Of a stretch of DNA of 64,000 nt, positions 21,957 through 32,580 are shown in pieces. Within the stretch, counting starts at the first letter, position 1. Each line of letters opens with the position of its first letter. The position numbers and the translations under genes are program-made. The notes beneath the pieces are model-generated. The model was not told where the DNA came from, did no database searches, and saw nothing but the letters and a program-made list of their open reading frames with translations. The stretch spans positions 215,337 through 279,336 of the forward strand of contig NW_005434663.1 of the NCBI RefSeq assembly GCF_000315625.1. Reading direction: 5' to 3'. The DNA is from Guillardia theta CCMP2712 (taxonomy: Eukaryota > Cryptophyceae > Pyrenomonadales > Geminigeraceae).

Positions 21957-22926
21957 CGAAGCTGGTCTTCAGAGCGTCATCGATACAGTCGGGGATCCTC
22001 GTTCTCGACGGCAGGTACCCTCCCATCCTCATGGCCGCAAGATGAAGGGCGATATCCACATCCCTGGAATCCGCGATCGAGGGTCCGAGCAGTACGAGGG
22101 CTTGATGGCGGACGTGACGTTGGTCCACCCTTACATTGGTAGCTCTGCCGACCTGACCAAGTGGGGGGCCATCTCGACGGACGGTACCCTGCATCCTGAC
22201 ACCCTCCGCTTCATCTGGTATCTCGCGGACATCATTGCTCAGCGCTCGATGCCTCTTGAGGATGCGGCGTTTGGTCGGCACTTCGTGCCTGATGACGGCC
22301 CTGCTGCTGAGGTCCTGGCTCGCAAACGCGCCGCCACCTATCAGCGCCTCACTATGCAGCTGACGCTGGAGGCGCTCCTGTCTGGTGCGAGGCGCATGAC
22401 GCCCTTGCGGGCGCAAGCACTTCTCGAGCCAGAGGACAGCTCCTCCTCGGACTTTGTCGAGTCGCCCGAGGAGGAACCTTCGCCGGAGGTCTCCGACTCC
22501 GATGGGGGAAACACTTCGAGTGGCGCCGACGATGGGCGCGGAGCTGGCGAGGCGTCTCCGTCCCTCACTGTGACGTCGGGTGCCTCCGGAGAGCTCGACA
22601 CCACTGGGGTGCTTGCTGCTGGTCCGAGCTCGCCTGCTTCCTCCCCGGCATCGGTCGGGTCACGTCGGTCCTTGGGCATTGCTGCGGCGTCGCCGCCGTC
22701 ACGGGCGGCTACCGCTGACTCGGAGGCTAGCGAGGAGGACTACCTCGAGCGGTACCGTGTTCCTGTGTCCAGCCTCCATCCGTCCGCTGCCCCAGGCGGA
22801 CCCCCGGGCAGCGCCGGCTCCTTGTCGGCGGCTGCCCTTTCTCCGTCCGCGGCCGCCCGCTTTGTGGCGGGAGCGGACGTCTCGACTGACAGTGGTCAGT
22901 CGGCTGCCTCCGGGTATCGCGTCTAA
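21957..22926 (+). pseudogene. C-terminal fragment of retroelement protein with endonuclease-like domain
   Basis: About 320 residues remain. The N-terminal third (SVIDTVGDPRS, KMKGDIHIPGI, MADVTLVHPYIG) and, in sister copies, ASEKIRKHRAAYA and FIPLAISTDG, follow the pattern of the restriction-like (PD-(D/E)XK) endonuclease seen at the end of some algal and plant non-LTR retroelement proteins: a conserved D in D-I/V, DVT.VHP, K/R-K-x-Y, then FIPL and G. The tail is Ser/Glu/Gly-rich and low complexity. No reverse transcriptase motif is present in the window, so the copy cannot be autonomous. The element name is not known; the domain call is inference. Confidence 0.55.
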
Positions 22927-23170
22927 GGGATGTTATTCCTCCTGCATGCTCCTGCTGCTTGTTGCTTGATTGCTTGACCCTTAGGCTGCTTGTCTGCGTG
23001 GCTTCGCGCTTGGGCTGGCGATGCCGCGTCTGGGTGCCAGCAGTGCTGGTTCTTTTCGGGCTTGTGTTTTGTGTGTGTTTGTGCAGCTTCTCGCTGTGAG
23101 CTGTGTGCAAGCAGGTTTAGCTTGTTCCTGCTTTGTTTTGCTTGAGGCACTTTTTACCTTCTGCCAGTAA
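21957..23170 (+). mobile_element. Longest retroelement copy, 5'-truncated
   Basis: Holds an open frame from the left edge to the stop at 22924-22926 (ATG at 22042) and then about 245 bases of 3' tail ending CTTCTGCCAGTAAATC. It begins directly after the 3' end of the previous copy with no start of its own, as expected for a 5'-truncated LINE-type insertion. Other fragments nearby show that this copy lacks about 35 codons (NLDALHVAASEKIRKHRAAY region) present in its relatives. Confidence 0.75.
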
Positions 23171-23175
23171 ATCTT

Positions 23176-23530
23176 CTAGACCCCCTCTGGCTCGAGAAGT
23201 GCTTGCACCCGCAAGGGCGTCATGCGCCTCGCACCAGACAAGAGCGCCTCCAGCGTCAGCTACATGGTGAGGCGCTGGTTGGTGGCGGCGCGTTTGCGAG
23301 CCAAGACCTCAGCAGCAGGTCCATCATCAGGAACGAAGTGCCGACCAAATGCTACATCCTCAAGAGGCATCGAGCGCTGAGCAATGATGTCCGCCAGATA
23401 CCTGAAGCGGCCGGGCTTGTGTTTTGGGTGTGATTGTGCAGCTTCTCGCTGTGTGCTGTGTGCCAGGAGGTTTAGCTTGTTCCTGCTTTGTTTTGCTTGA
23501 GGCACTTTTTACCTTCTGCCAGTAAATCCA
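23176..23530 (+). mobile_element. Retroelement copy with inverted 5' part
   Basis: 23180-23406 is minus-strand coding text (ARRMTPLRAQ, RHFVPDDGPAAEVLARKR, YLADIIAQRSMPLED). At about 23407 it switches to plus-strand 3' tail (GGGCTTGTGTTTTGGGTGTG to CTTCTGCCAGTAAATC at 23530). A second clean case of the 5'-inversion pattern, with an internal deletion between the two parts. Confidence 0.7.
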
Positions 23531-23966
23531 TAGATTCACACAAGCCCGAAAAGAACCAGTCCCAGGCGGACCTACTAGTCCCAGGCGGACCCCCGGGCAA
23601 CGCCGGCTCCTTGTCGGCGGCTGCCCTTTCTCCGTCCGCGGCCGCCCGCTTTGTGGCGGGAGCGGACGTCTCGACTGACAGTGGTCAGTCGGCTGCCTCC
23701 GGGTATCGCGTCTAAGGGATTTTCTTCCTCCTGCATGCTCCTGCTGCTTGTTGCTTGATTGCCTGACCCTTAGGCTGCTTGTCTGCGCGGCTTCGCGCTT
23801 GGGCTGGCGATGCCGTGTCTGGGTGCCAGCAGTGCTGGTTGTTTTCGGGCTTGTGTTTTGTGTGTGTTTGTGCAGCTTCTCGCTGTGGACTGTGTGCCTG
23901 CCGGTTCAGCTTGTTCCTGCTTTGTTTTGCTTGAGGCACTTTTTACCTTCTGCCAGTAAATCCTAT
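23531..23966 (+). mobile_element. Retroelement 3' end copy
   Basis: Begins with about 25 bases of inverted tail (ACAAGCCCGAAAAGAACCAG), then the coding end (GGPPGNAGSLSAAALSPS) and full 3' tail, ending CTTCTGCCAGTAAATCC. It is nearly identical to the tails at 21712-21956 and 22921-23170, so the copies are young. Confidence 0.7.
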
Positions 23967-23974
23967 GTCTCTCT

Positions 23975-24822
23975 AGTCATAGCATATGCAGCGCGATGTT
24001 TGCGAATCTTCTCAGACGCTGCAACATGGAGGGCGTCGAGGTATGTATGTATAGGATTTACTGGCAGAAGGTAAAAAGTGCCTCAAGCAAAACAAAGCAG
24101 GAACAACCTAAACCTCCAGGCACACAGTCCACAGCGAGAAGCTGCACAAACACACACAAAACACAAGCCCGAAAAGAACCAGCACTGCTGGCACCCAGAC
24201 GCGGCATCGCCAGCCCAAGCGCGAAGCCGCGCAGACAAGCAGCCTAAGGGTCAAGCAATCAAGCAACTTGCAAGCAGCAGGAGCATGCAGGAGGAATAAC
24301 ATNNNNNNNNNNNNNNNNNNNNNNNNNNNNNNNNNNNNNNNNNNNNNNNNNNNNNNNNNNNNNNNNNNNNNNNNNNNNNNNNNNNNNNNNNNNNNNNNNN
24401 NNNNNNNNNNNNNNNNNNNNNNNNNNNNNNNNNNNNNNNNNNNNNNNNNNNNNNNNNNNNNNNNNNNNNNNNNNNNNNNNNNNNNNNNNNNNNNNNNNNN
24501 CTAGCCTCCGAGTCAGCGGTAGCCGAGTCAGCGGTAGCCGCCCGTGACGGCGGCGACGCCGCGGCAATGCCCAAGGACCGGCGTGACCCGACCGATGCCG
24601 GGGAGGAAGCAGGCGAGCTCGGACCAGCAGCAAGCACCCCAGTGGTGTCGAGCTCTCCGGAGGCACCCGACGTCACAGTGAGGGACGGAGACGCCTCGCC
24701 AGCTCCGCGCCGATCGTCGGGGCCACTCGAAGGGTGTCCCCCATCGGAGTCGGAGACCTCCGGCGAAGACTCCTCGGGCGACTCGACAAAGTCCGAGGAG
24801 GAGCTGTCCTCTGGCTATAATG
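23975..24822 (-). mobile_element. Minus-strand retroelement copy containing the assembly gap
   Basis: 24052-24302 is the reverse complement of the 3' tail, followed by 198 N and then minus-strand coding text (SLTVTSGASGELDTTGVL; SPASVGSRRSLG) to 24822. A 60-base fragment at about 23985-24045 (KIRKHRAAYAM region, minus strand) precedes it. The repeats on both sides probably caused the gap. Confidence 0.65.
24303..24500. other. Assembly gap (198 N)
   Basis: A run of N inside a retroelement copy. Its real length is not known from the sequence. Confidence 0.99.
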
Positions 24823-25290
24823 GATTTACTGGCAGAAGGTAAAAAGTGCCTCAAGCAAAACAAAGCAGGAACAAGCTAAACCTCTGGCTCGAGAAGTGCT
24901 TGCGCCCGCAAGGGCGTCATGCGCCTCGCACCAGACAAGAGCGCTTCCAGCGTCAACTGCATGGTGAGGCGCTGATAGGTGAGAGATAGGTGAGAGATAC
25001 CTCTGAGAGATATATACGGCGGCGCGTTTGCGAGCCAGGACCTCAGCAGCAGGGCCGTCATCAGGCACGAAGTGCCGACCAAACGCCGCATCCTCAAGAG
25101 GCATTGAGCGCTGAGCAATGATGTCCGCGAGATACCAGATGAAGCGGAGGGTGTGAGGCCAGGATGCAGGGTACCGTCCGTCGAGATGGCAAGAGGGATG
25201 AACGCTCGAGGAGGAGTAGTCATGGCATATGCAGCGCGATGTTTGCGAATCTTCTCAGACGCTGCAACATGGAGGGCGTCGAGGTTCACC
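24823..25290 (-). mobile_element. Minus-strand retroelement copy with internal deletion
   Basis: Starts with the reversed 3' terminus (GGATTTACTGGCAGAAGGT), only about 65 bases of tail, then jumps to minus-strand coding text from the middle of the ORF (LTLEALLSGARRMTPL) back to NLDALHVAASEKIRKHR near 25280. A short ATAGGTGAGAG duplication interrupts it at about 24978-25010. This copy retains the codons missing from the longest copy. Confidence 0.65.
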
Positions 25291-25339
25291 TTCCCCCACT
25301 TGGTTGACCTCCCCCCACTTGGTCAGGTCGGCAGAGCTG

Positions 25340-25745
25340 CCAATGTAAGTGCTGGTTCTTTTCGGGCTTGTGTTTTGGGTGTGATTGTGCAGCTTCTCGC
25401 TGTGTGCTGTGTGCCAGGAGGTTTAGCTTGTTCCTGCTTTGTTTTGCTTGAGGCACTTTTTAAATCTTCCCCTGCCTCTGTCCGCTGCCCCAGGCGGACC
25501 CCCGGGCAACGCCGGCTCCTTGTCGGCGGCTGCTCTTTCTCCGTCCGCGACCGCCAGCTTTGCGGCGGCGGCGGACGTCTCGACTGACAGCGGTCAGTCG
25601 GCTGCCTCCGGGTATCGTGTATGAGGGCGTTCACGTCCCCTGCTGTGCCGGTCTCACGGTGCTCGTTGCTTGCCCCTCTCTGCTGTCTACGTGGCTAGTT
25701 TTACTCGCAGAAGGTAAAAAGTGCCTCTCACGCAGAAGAAAGCTT
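25340..25745 (+). mobile_element. Retroelement fragments and diverged foldback end
   Basis: 25345-25465 is a 3' tail fragment ending GGCACTTTTTAAATC. 25480-25625 is a separate coding-end fragment (GGPPGNAGSLSAAALS). 25695-25745 carries TTTTACTCGCAGAAGGTAAAAAGTGCC, the end motif in reverse orientation, marking the right limit of the nest. Confidence 0.6.
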
Positions 25746-25986
25746 TCTCGCATAAGGTGAAAATAATCTAAGAGAGTTGTGTACTTGCGCAGCTCTTGTC
25801 GTTGCGTGTTGTGTGCGTGGAGGTCTTGGTTGTCCCTACATGTCCAGCTTGAATTCTCTTGGACCGGGCGAGTTAACTCTCTTGGGAGTAAGCATTGTGA
25901 GGGTACTGCGGCCGTCAATCGGAGCAAAGGACCTCGGGAAGTAGTCGGGGATGATCTCACTAAAACTTCATTATGGTACAGGTGAA

Positions 25987-28909
25987 CTACTGATACAGGT
26001 GGCTCGAGCGACGCTCATCAACGGCTGAGCTATTGGCCATATGAATGGCAGGTATGAGGAAGGAGGTGGCTACCATGAGCAGCCCTGGGGTCACACTCGT
26101 CAGATCCTTACGCTTCTTCCTCCGAGTCCACCTGGAGCTGCCCAAGTGAGGAAGTAGGAGGAGGTCATGTCCCTTAGAGCCCCTCCCAGCGGCGCCGCAA
26201 GAACAACTCCAGGAGCCTGAGCAGCAGATGCGAGACCGAAGGCGAGGGGAAGGTTGACTGCTCCTGCTCACCTTGCTCACCGCTCCAACCCTCTCCCCCC
26301 CTGTTTGCCTTCCTCTGCTCTCGACTGCTGTCTATCCTCTCTTCCATCTCCTTCCTTTTCCACAAGCAATTCACCGATCTGTTCGACGAGGATGGGAGCT
26401 ATCAGCGCTACGACGCTTCCTGCCTGCTCGAGTTACCGATGGCCAATGCAAGAAGAGGTTAGGCTCACAAAGCTGCCAAAGAAAATGGCGAAGAGAACCT
26501 GGCATAGCAAGCGATCAGCAACAGACGAGCAAGAGAGGATTGAGAGGTGAGATCTCAGGGTTGGTGAAGGAGGGGGAGGATGCGACTTCACCAGGGTCGC
26601 TTCTTGCTGTGGGAGGAATGCGAGGGAGGCGACAGCGAGTCCAGTGATCGCCATGCTGGCCTGACATGAGCGACTCAGCATCCTTCTGCCCTCAACCCTC
26701 GTCACTTGTAGCAGCTTCATCTGTGAGAGAAACGACGCCGCCCTGCCTGCAAGTCGCAGGTCAGACGAGGAGGCACATCAACTCTACTGACCTATCAGCA
26801 GCCTTCCAATCGTCGACGATATGCCCATGATGGCAACGAGCCTACAAAACATCGCTTCACTCTCCTCCTCGGTCTCGGTCTAATTCGGCCTCCTCCTCCT
26901 CCTCCTCCTCCTCCTCCTCCTCCTCCTCCTCCTCCTCCTCCTCCTCCATACCTTGCCGACTGCGAAGATGTCAATCCGACTTCGCCCTATCACCAGAAAA
27001 GAGTTACAGTCGCCTTTCTCCCCTTCCGCTCCCTCCCTCCTCTCAGCTTCGTCCCTGTCCCTGTCCTTGTCCTGGTCCTTGTCCTCCTCTCCCGATTGGT
27101 TATGCATCTTACTCTTCAACTCACCTCCGCAAAAGCCACAAGAAACGTGTAAGGGATCCACAAGACGGCAGCATAGACGAGCAGCACAAGAGCTGCGAGA
27201 GGGGTGAGCTGAGAAACAAGTACAAGGCAGCGACCCAGCAGACGGAAAGCGTGACAGCTATTCAAGGCAGGTGAGGGGAGGGAGAAGAAGCCATGGAAGA
27301 CGCACCTCAGGATATCGTGCGAAGACATTTCTTGTAGGACAAAAGACTCAGGGGCATAACCAATGACATCAAACAGCGGCACCCGAGAATTTTCGCTCCT
27401 CCGCTTCCTCCATTGGCTCAGCACAAGAGTCTCTCACGCTGAGGGGGAGGTTTCTTCCTCTCTCGATCTCCTCGTCTCCTCCTACTTCTTCTCGGAAGTC
27501 ACTTCATTGAGACTTTCCTTCAATTCATCGCTCACCCATCTGCTCTCCCGGCTTCTTTGTTTCCGTTTTCTGCCCGAATCGGATGGGGAAGTAGGTTGAA
27601 GCCGACAGCGCGTTCCCAACACCTGCGTCGCAGCATGAGCGTTGCTGCGCTCCTCCTCCTTCTCGCCTGTGATGATGGCGAGGGCTCGAAGCGTGGAGCG
27701 CCAGCCGATCAAGTCGATCAAGACGCTGGGGAGGAGCAAGTGAGGCAAGGTAGGCTTTCCACGTCGCCCTCCGCACCTTGTGATGCTCGCAAAGATGATT
27801 GTTCCTATACCACTCCCTGCCAAGCAATTGATTACAAGCAGTCTAGCGCCAGCCAAGCGCTGCCGTTGCCATCCTATCTGCGCCGCATTCTCTTCGCTTC
27901 CTTTCCTCTCTCTCGTCACATCGATGGCCCCCACGTCTCAGCATCTCCAGCTGCCAGTCTCCCTCTCTTGCTCTCGCCATCTCAAGTCGCGGCCTCACCG
28001 GCAACACTCAGTCCAGAGCAGAGAGCGCGCTTGCTTGTGAAATATCGGTTGACAGCAATGACAGCTGGCGCCCAGGTGAGCGCGAACCCGACGCCTGCGA
28101 GTATGTGAGCCTGACTCTCCTCAGCTCAGCATCACCAGCGATCAATCCGTAGGTGAAGTAGAGCATCCAGAGCGATGAGACCAAGCTGCAGGCGACGCGT
28201 GACGACACCACCTCTCCCCTCCTCCCTCCCTGTTCATCATCCCCCACTGCTGGCTCTAAGTGCTCATGCTAAGTGCTGCTCCTCTCCTTCCCTCCTTCCA
28301 GCCCTCTTATACTGCCACCTTGAGAGGAAGAGCCCGCACGAGATCAGCAGCGAGCCCTGCACGTTTCTCAAAACATCCAGAAGCGGCAGAGAAGCATCGC
28401 TCGTACCACTAGCGGAACGATACGCATGCCATAGCGCCTGACCAGCACGCCAGCAGGATACGAGCAGAGGAGCATCAGAGCAGAGGCAATGGACCCTGAG
28501 GTACATTAGGATGGGTTTGCATGGAGGTTCTGGACCTGTCCATGCAGAAGCGGAGGTGGCACCTTTGCTGCCGAGGCTTTCATCTTCCAATAGAACCTGA
28601 GGAGATTCTGAGCGGTTGACGATGCCCAGCCTCCATCACCTTAAAGAAGATCCCAAACGAGTACTGCAACCCCAACACATTGACATGCGTGAGGAAACCT
28701 GTTTCACTCTCAACTACAGCTTGGTATTCCCTGCCCCTCCTGCCCCTCCTGCCCCTCCTACCCCTCCTGCCCCTCCTGCCCCTCCTGCCCCTCCTGCCCC
28801 TCCTGCCCCTCCTGCCCCTCCTCCTGCCTCTCAAGCTTATCTATGGCCTCTTACCTGCTGCCACCACCACCCATCCCCAGCCTCCATCCGGCGGCTCATC
28901 GAAGTGCAT
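25987..28909 (-). CDS. Major facilitator, monocarboxylate-transporter-like
   Basis: A 12-helix MFS transporter of the MCT type, expected at a membrane moving monocarboxylates or similar acids. The ATG at 28907-28909 gives PPDGGWGWVVVAA, the MCT family signature before helix 1. The next exon carries LGLQYSFGIFFKVM. Then come SSLWMLYFTYGLIAGDAE (helix 3), INCLAGSGIGTIIFASI and LIDLIGWRSTLRALAI (helices 4-5, with GSGIG and GWR), LLGRCLVLVSQLTPLAALVLLVYAAVLW, MAITGLAVASLAF, LFAIFFGSFVSLTSS and a last helix (GLLMVATSFLIPAI) before the TAG at 25987-25989. About ten exons; exact edges between 26300 and 27500 are uncertain. Intron 1 holds a 9-bp minisatellite, another spot a CTC run (26886-26946). 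Family call firm, substrate unknown. Confidence 0.75.
26886..26946. repeat. (CTC)n trinucleotide microsatellite
   Basis: About 20 uninterrupted CTC units. It lies in a probable intron of the MCT-like gene; read on the minus strand it would give poly-Arg or poly-Glu, which does not fit a transporter. Confidence 0.95.
28728..28823. repeat. 9-bp minisatellite (CCCCTCCTG), about 10 copies
   Basis: Tandem CCCCTCCTG units inside intron 1 of the MCT-like gene, between the PPDGGWGW exon and the helix-1 exon. The repeat keeps frame, so long artefact ORFs cross it in both directions. Confidence 0.9.
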
Positions 28910-29686
28910 GGACTGCCTGGCTTGCTTGCTTGGGTCCCTGCAGGAGGCCTGGGGTTTCTTCAGTGCTGGTCCTGTCAAGCCGCCGGGCCCGCCGGGCAGT
29001 CGGGAGTTGTGGTGGGAATTGAGAGGGGGTGGGGGGTTATGTCCAAGGGGGTGGGGGTTATGTCAGAGGGGGGTACTCCTGGTAGGATCGATCGAAGGCC
29101 TCTCGTGGTGCGAGACAAGCAGTGGGTAGGGGTGGTCTCAGAGATTTCTAGAAGGACCCACTTTGTTATGGGCAAAGGGTAGGGTAGTATATGAGGTACC
29201 TGAGGGGTATCCGACAGGCGGGGTGGGAAGGGTGGTGGGTACCCGAAGCTCCCATGCAGGAGCTACGTGAAAGCTGTAGAGATGGTGGAGTACGAGAGGA
29301 GTATACATAAGAGAGCCGAGGGTTCAAGTTGTAGACGAGCATGAGATAGATGGACTACAAGCTCGATGTGCAGATTCAGCAAAAGAGGCTCTGAATGCAG
29401 CGAGGAGAAGTTAAACTATTGAAATATTCAAATACGGAGCTAGAATGGGAAGATGAACATGAAAGAAATCCAACGATACCTAAACGAGCTAGGGCAGTTG
29501 AGATCAAATTTCAAAGGGCATGATGAACAATGCTGTGAGCGGAGTTGCAGCATTGCAAGGAATCCGATTCCAAAATATCCTCACAGGAAACGCCTATCAG
29601 AGTGTGGAGTTGACTTCAAGCTGTTGACCTTTTGTGACTGATCAAAACTTTCCGGTACAGGAATATCGATTTGCGCTGGTTCTGCC
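28910..29686. other. Intergenic spacer with GGGTA-rich tract and a small ORF
   Basis: 29015-29260 is G-rich on the plus strand with many GGGGGTTATG, GGGTAGGG and GGGTACC words. 29453-29641 holds a 62-codon ORF (MKEIQRYLNELGQ..) that ends before the kinase start; it may be an upstream ORF or 5' exon of the kinase. The spacer separates divergent genes. Confidence 0.45.
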
Positions 29687-31781
29687 ATGCGTGACTATCA
29701 GAGCAGACAATTCAATGACGGGTACGGAAGAGGGAGAGAGAACTGGCGCGAGAACGTTTATGAACGAGATTATCAACATCACGATGATCGAGATTATCAA
29801 TATCATGATCGACGGCGAAATCGATTTGATGACAAAAGAAGGCAGGCCAGACATCCTGATACATACGATTCGAGGGATGAACGCTACGGCAGGGACAGAC
29901 ATAGATACGATCCGAGAGAGTTTACTGATCGTCGACCAACACGGCGAGAGTCCTGGGTGGAAAGGAGTCGGGGACGATCACGCTCAAGATCGCGATCTTC
30001 CTCTTGCGACTCAGAGGGACACATCTCATCGAGGATTGACAGGATAACAGATCGTTTTCTAGTAGAGAAGCAACTCGACAAAGGAACTTTTGGAGCCGTT
30101 TTTCGTGCGTACGACCGTAAGCATCGAGATGTTGTTGCAATCAAGGTCAAAACTGCATTTTCTTTCATTCTCACCTACTTTGTATCCGTTAATTGTTTAA
30201 AATTCTTCAAAGGTCGTTCGACGTGTAAAGCGTTACGTCGAAGATGCTCTCATTGAAGTGAATATTTTAGAGAAACTCTGCCGGTAAGACTATTTGCGGC
30301 TATGAGCTAGAGTGACTGACGAAAACAAGAATGGACAAGGAAGGAAGATTCTGTGTGCAGATGTACAAATGTTTCCATTATGACCATCACTTCTGCATTG
30401 TGAGTGCTTCGCCTGAATTCCAGAGATATCACTTCGGAAGTCTGCATTCTACAAGAGTATGACAGTCGCTGGTGTGCAACAGGTCACAGAGCTGCTAGGA
30501 AAGAGCCTCTATCTTGCTTTGAAGAATCAAAAGCACAGACCTCGACCAGGTTGCAAGCTCCTCTGTTTCCAGACGGTCTGAATTTGGATGAAGGAGTTCG
30601 ACCCAATACTCTTCGGATCATTTCAAAACAGCTGTGTGAATGCATGCAGTTCCTGTAAGTATCTGTTGGATGCGCTGGAAGTCTTGATTGTGATAACGTG
30701 ACGGCTGCAGTCGAGAAGCTGGATTGATACATGCTGACTTGAAGACTGAGAATGTTCTTCTTCAGGTTTGTGAGAGCAGTGGTGCAGTTGCTTCCTCATG
30801 TTGACTTCTTTACGCAGCATCCTGACATGACCTTAGATGACCCGAACCCACGGGTATTGCTCGACACCAGCGTCAAGAGGCGTCTGAGGTTCCGCTGCTG
30901 AGAACTTGGAACAGGTCAAGTTGATCGATTTCGGAGCTGCAACGTGGGATGAAGACGACCATGGAACGATCATTCAGACCAGGTCGTCAGACGATCTTGC
31001 TGCAGGCCCCGGGGGTATGACCATATCTTGCCTCAGACACTACAGGGCGCCAGAAGTTGTGCTGGGTCTGCCTTGGACTTTCCCATGTGACATGTGGAGC
31101 ATTGCCTGCATCATCTTAGAGCTGTGACCCCCCTCTTGCTGCTTCCTCCACGAGAGGCGGCTGAAGCTTTGCTCCCAGGCGAGAGGGGGTGTTGACGTTC
31201 GACACCCACGACACTGCACAGTAGTTGCGAGGAAGTAGCGCTTCCTCTTCTTGACTCGCTTGCTGCAGGCACCTAGCTATGATGGAGAGACTGTCTGGTC
31301 CCATTCCTGTGGCTATGGCACGCAATGCTGGTGAAGGGAGCTTTTCGGCGCATGAGGGTCTGATGTGAGAAACAGATCATGGAGCAGAAGATTTGTTCGA
31401 TCGTGATCATTGGAGGTTGGAGAGTTGGCTCAAGCGCATTATGCCTTATCTTGATCGTTAGGCTGAGATGGCCTGAGCTCTCTGGAGGAGAGCGGGGAAG
31501 GAAGAGAGATTACAGAGCTGAGAATGAAGTAGAGCGAGTCCGTGCCTTGTATGAGATTTGACATGAAAATGCGGTTTCTGACGAGAATGTGCAGGACCGA
31601 GCGACTCAGTGACGATGCACTTCTGAGGTAAGCCCCGGCCGTTAACAACTTGGCATGATCTTTGAACCGCAGGGACATGCTTGTTCCCATGTTCCATATC
31701 GATCCTTCCCTGAGACTCACTCCTCGTGATGCTTTGAGCTCGCCCTACTTTACATCAAGCCTGACCTCTCTCGCGAATTAA
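29687..31781 (+). CDS. LAMMER/CLK-family dual-specificity protein kinase
   Basis: A kinase of the CLK/AFC/LAMMER group, which phosphorylates SR splicing factors in the nucleus. The N-terminal 110 residues are Arg/Asp/Tyr-rich and end in [14 protein letters not shown], an RS tail typical of the group. The catalytic domain shows [20 protein letters not shown] (Lys of strand 3), [17 protein letters not shown] (CLK-type helix C with Glu), [11 protein letters not shown] (catalytic loop), LIDFGAA (DFG), [26 protein letters not shown], and [13 protein letters not shown], the EHLAMMER signature, at about 31268-31307. It ends with [14 protein letters not shown] before TAA 31779-31781. About nine exons. 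Oddity: the first glycine of the Gly-loop is Asp (normally G.GTFG). The activation segment near 30980-31050 includes an in-frame piece that may be an intron. Confidence 0.9.
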
Positions 31782-31861
31782 AATTCCGCTGGCATGGCAA
31801 GATGATTCTGAATCATCAGTGTGATTGGCCCGAGTCAGCTTTGGCTTCAGTTTTCTACCGT

Positions 31862-32066
31862 ACGACGACGACGGTGACTCCGACGACCGAGTCGACGACG
31901 GTGACTCCGACGACTCTCTCAGTCCTTCTCGGGCGATTCCGAGGAAGTTCCGGAGACCCCGGGCCCTCTAGTCTGTCCGACATCATGCCATGATAGATAG
32001 GCGATTATCTGTTATTAGAGCTTAATTATCTGTTATTAGAGCTTAATTATCTGTTATTAGAGCTTA
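31862..32066. repeat. Two short tandem repeats downstream of the kinase
   Basis: 31862-31920 holds two copies of a GACGACGGTGACTCCGACGA unit. 32004-32066 is three perfect copies of a 21-bp unit (ATTATCTGTTATTAGAGCTTA). The latter is AT-rich and lies right before the CCCTA tract. Confidence 0.9.
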
Positions 32067-32099
32067 ATTCAGTAAATCATCACCGAAAACGAAAAAAAA

Positions 32100-32580
32100 C
32101 ACCAGCAACCCTATCCCCTACCCCTACCCCTACCCTACCCTACCCATGACCCTTACTTAAAACACCACCCCCATGCATACTACCTCCCACACTACCCCAC
32201 CTTCTTGTAAGCCCTTTCCTCTTTTTATGACCCCAAAATTTCAGGTACCCCTACCTTCCAAACTGACTACCCCCTTCTATGTAGGTGTTCTGCAACTCAC
32301 CTTGTCCACCCCTCCTTTGCCCTCTTATCTCCCACCCCCCTGGAAGCAACCCAATCTCCGACGCTTTCACCACCCCACCCCAGTAGAGCTTCAGCCTTTA
32401 TTCCTCAGTCCTACCCCTACCCCCATTAACCTCATGCTGATACCGTACGATTCAGGGGTATACCACCATTTTCTATCTTTCCAGAGTACCCACCACGACG
32501 CAGCCCCTACCTTCTGGTATCTTCATCACCCCTCCTCCTTAGCCTGTGACCACCTACCCTGACGGATCCAGGAGTAGTAC
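32100..32580. repeat. CCCTA/TACCCC-rich tract (degenerate, telomere-like)
   Basis: Starts with CCCTATCCCCTACCCCTA and several CCCTA repeats, then continues for 450 bases as degenerate C-rich text with frequent CTACC and CACCCC words. Similar G-rich text occurs at 29015-29260 and at the right end of the window, in the opposite orientation. It is not a perfect telomere array and is in the middle of gene-dense DNA. Confidence 0.6.

Noticed and set aside
21724-22416. 230-codon minus-strand ORF
   Set aside because: Antisense of the retroelement coding end and tail; the plus frame carries the conserved domain text.
24251-24676. ORFs reading through the N run
   Set aside because: They exist only because undetermined codons were translated; the flanks are retroelement fragments.
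25771-25986. Coding region right of the retroelement nest
   Set aside because: Only a short antisense-type ORF without motifs is present; probably 3' flank of the transporter gene.
30780-31030. Kinase called inactive because of an interrupted activation segment
   Set aside because: The extra residues before HYRAPE read like a short unspliced intron; all catalytic residues are present.
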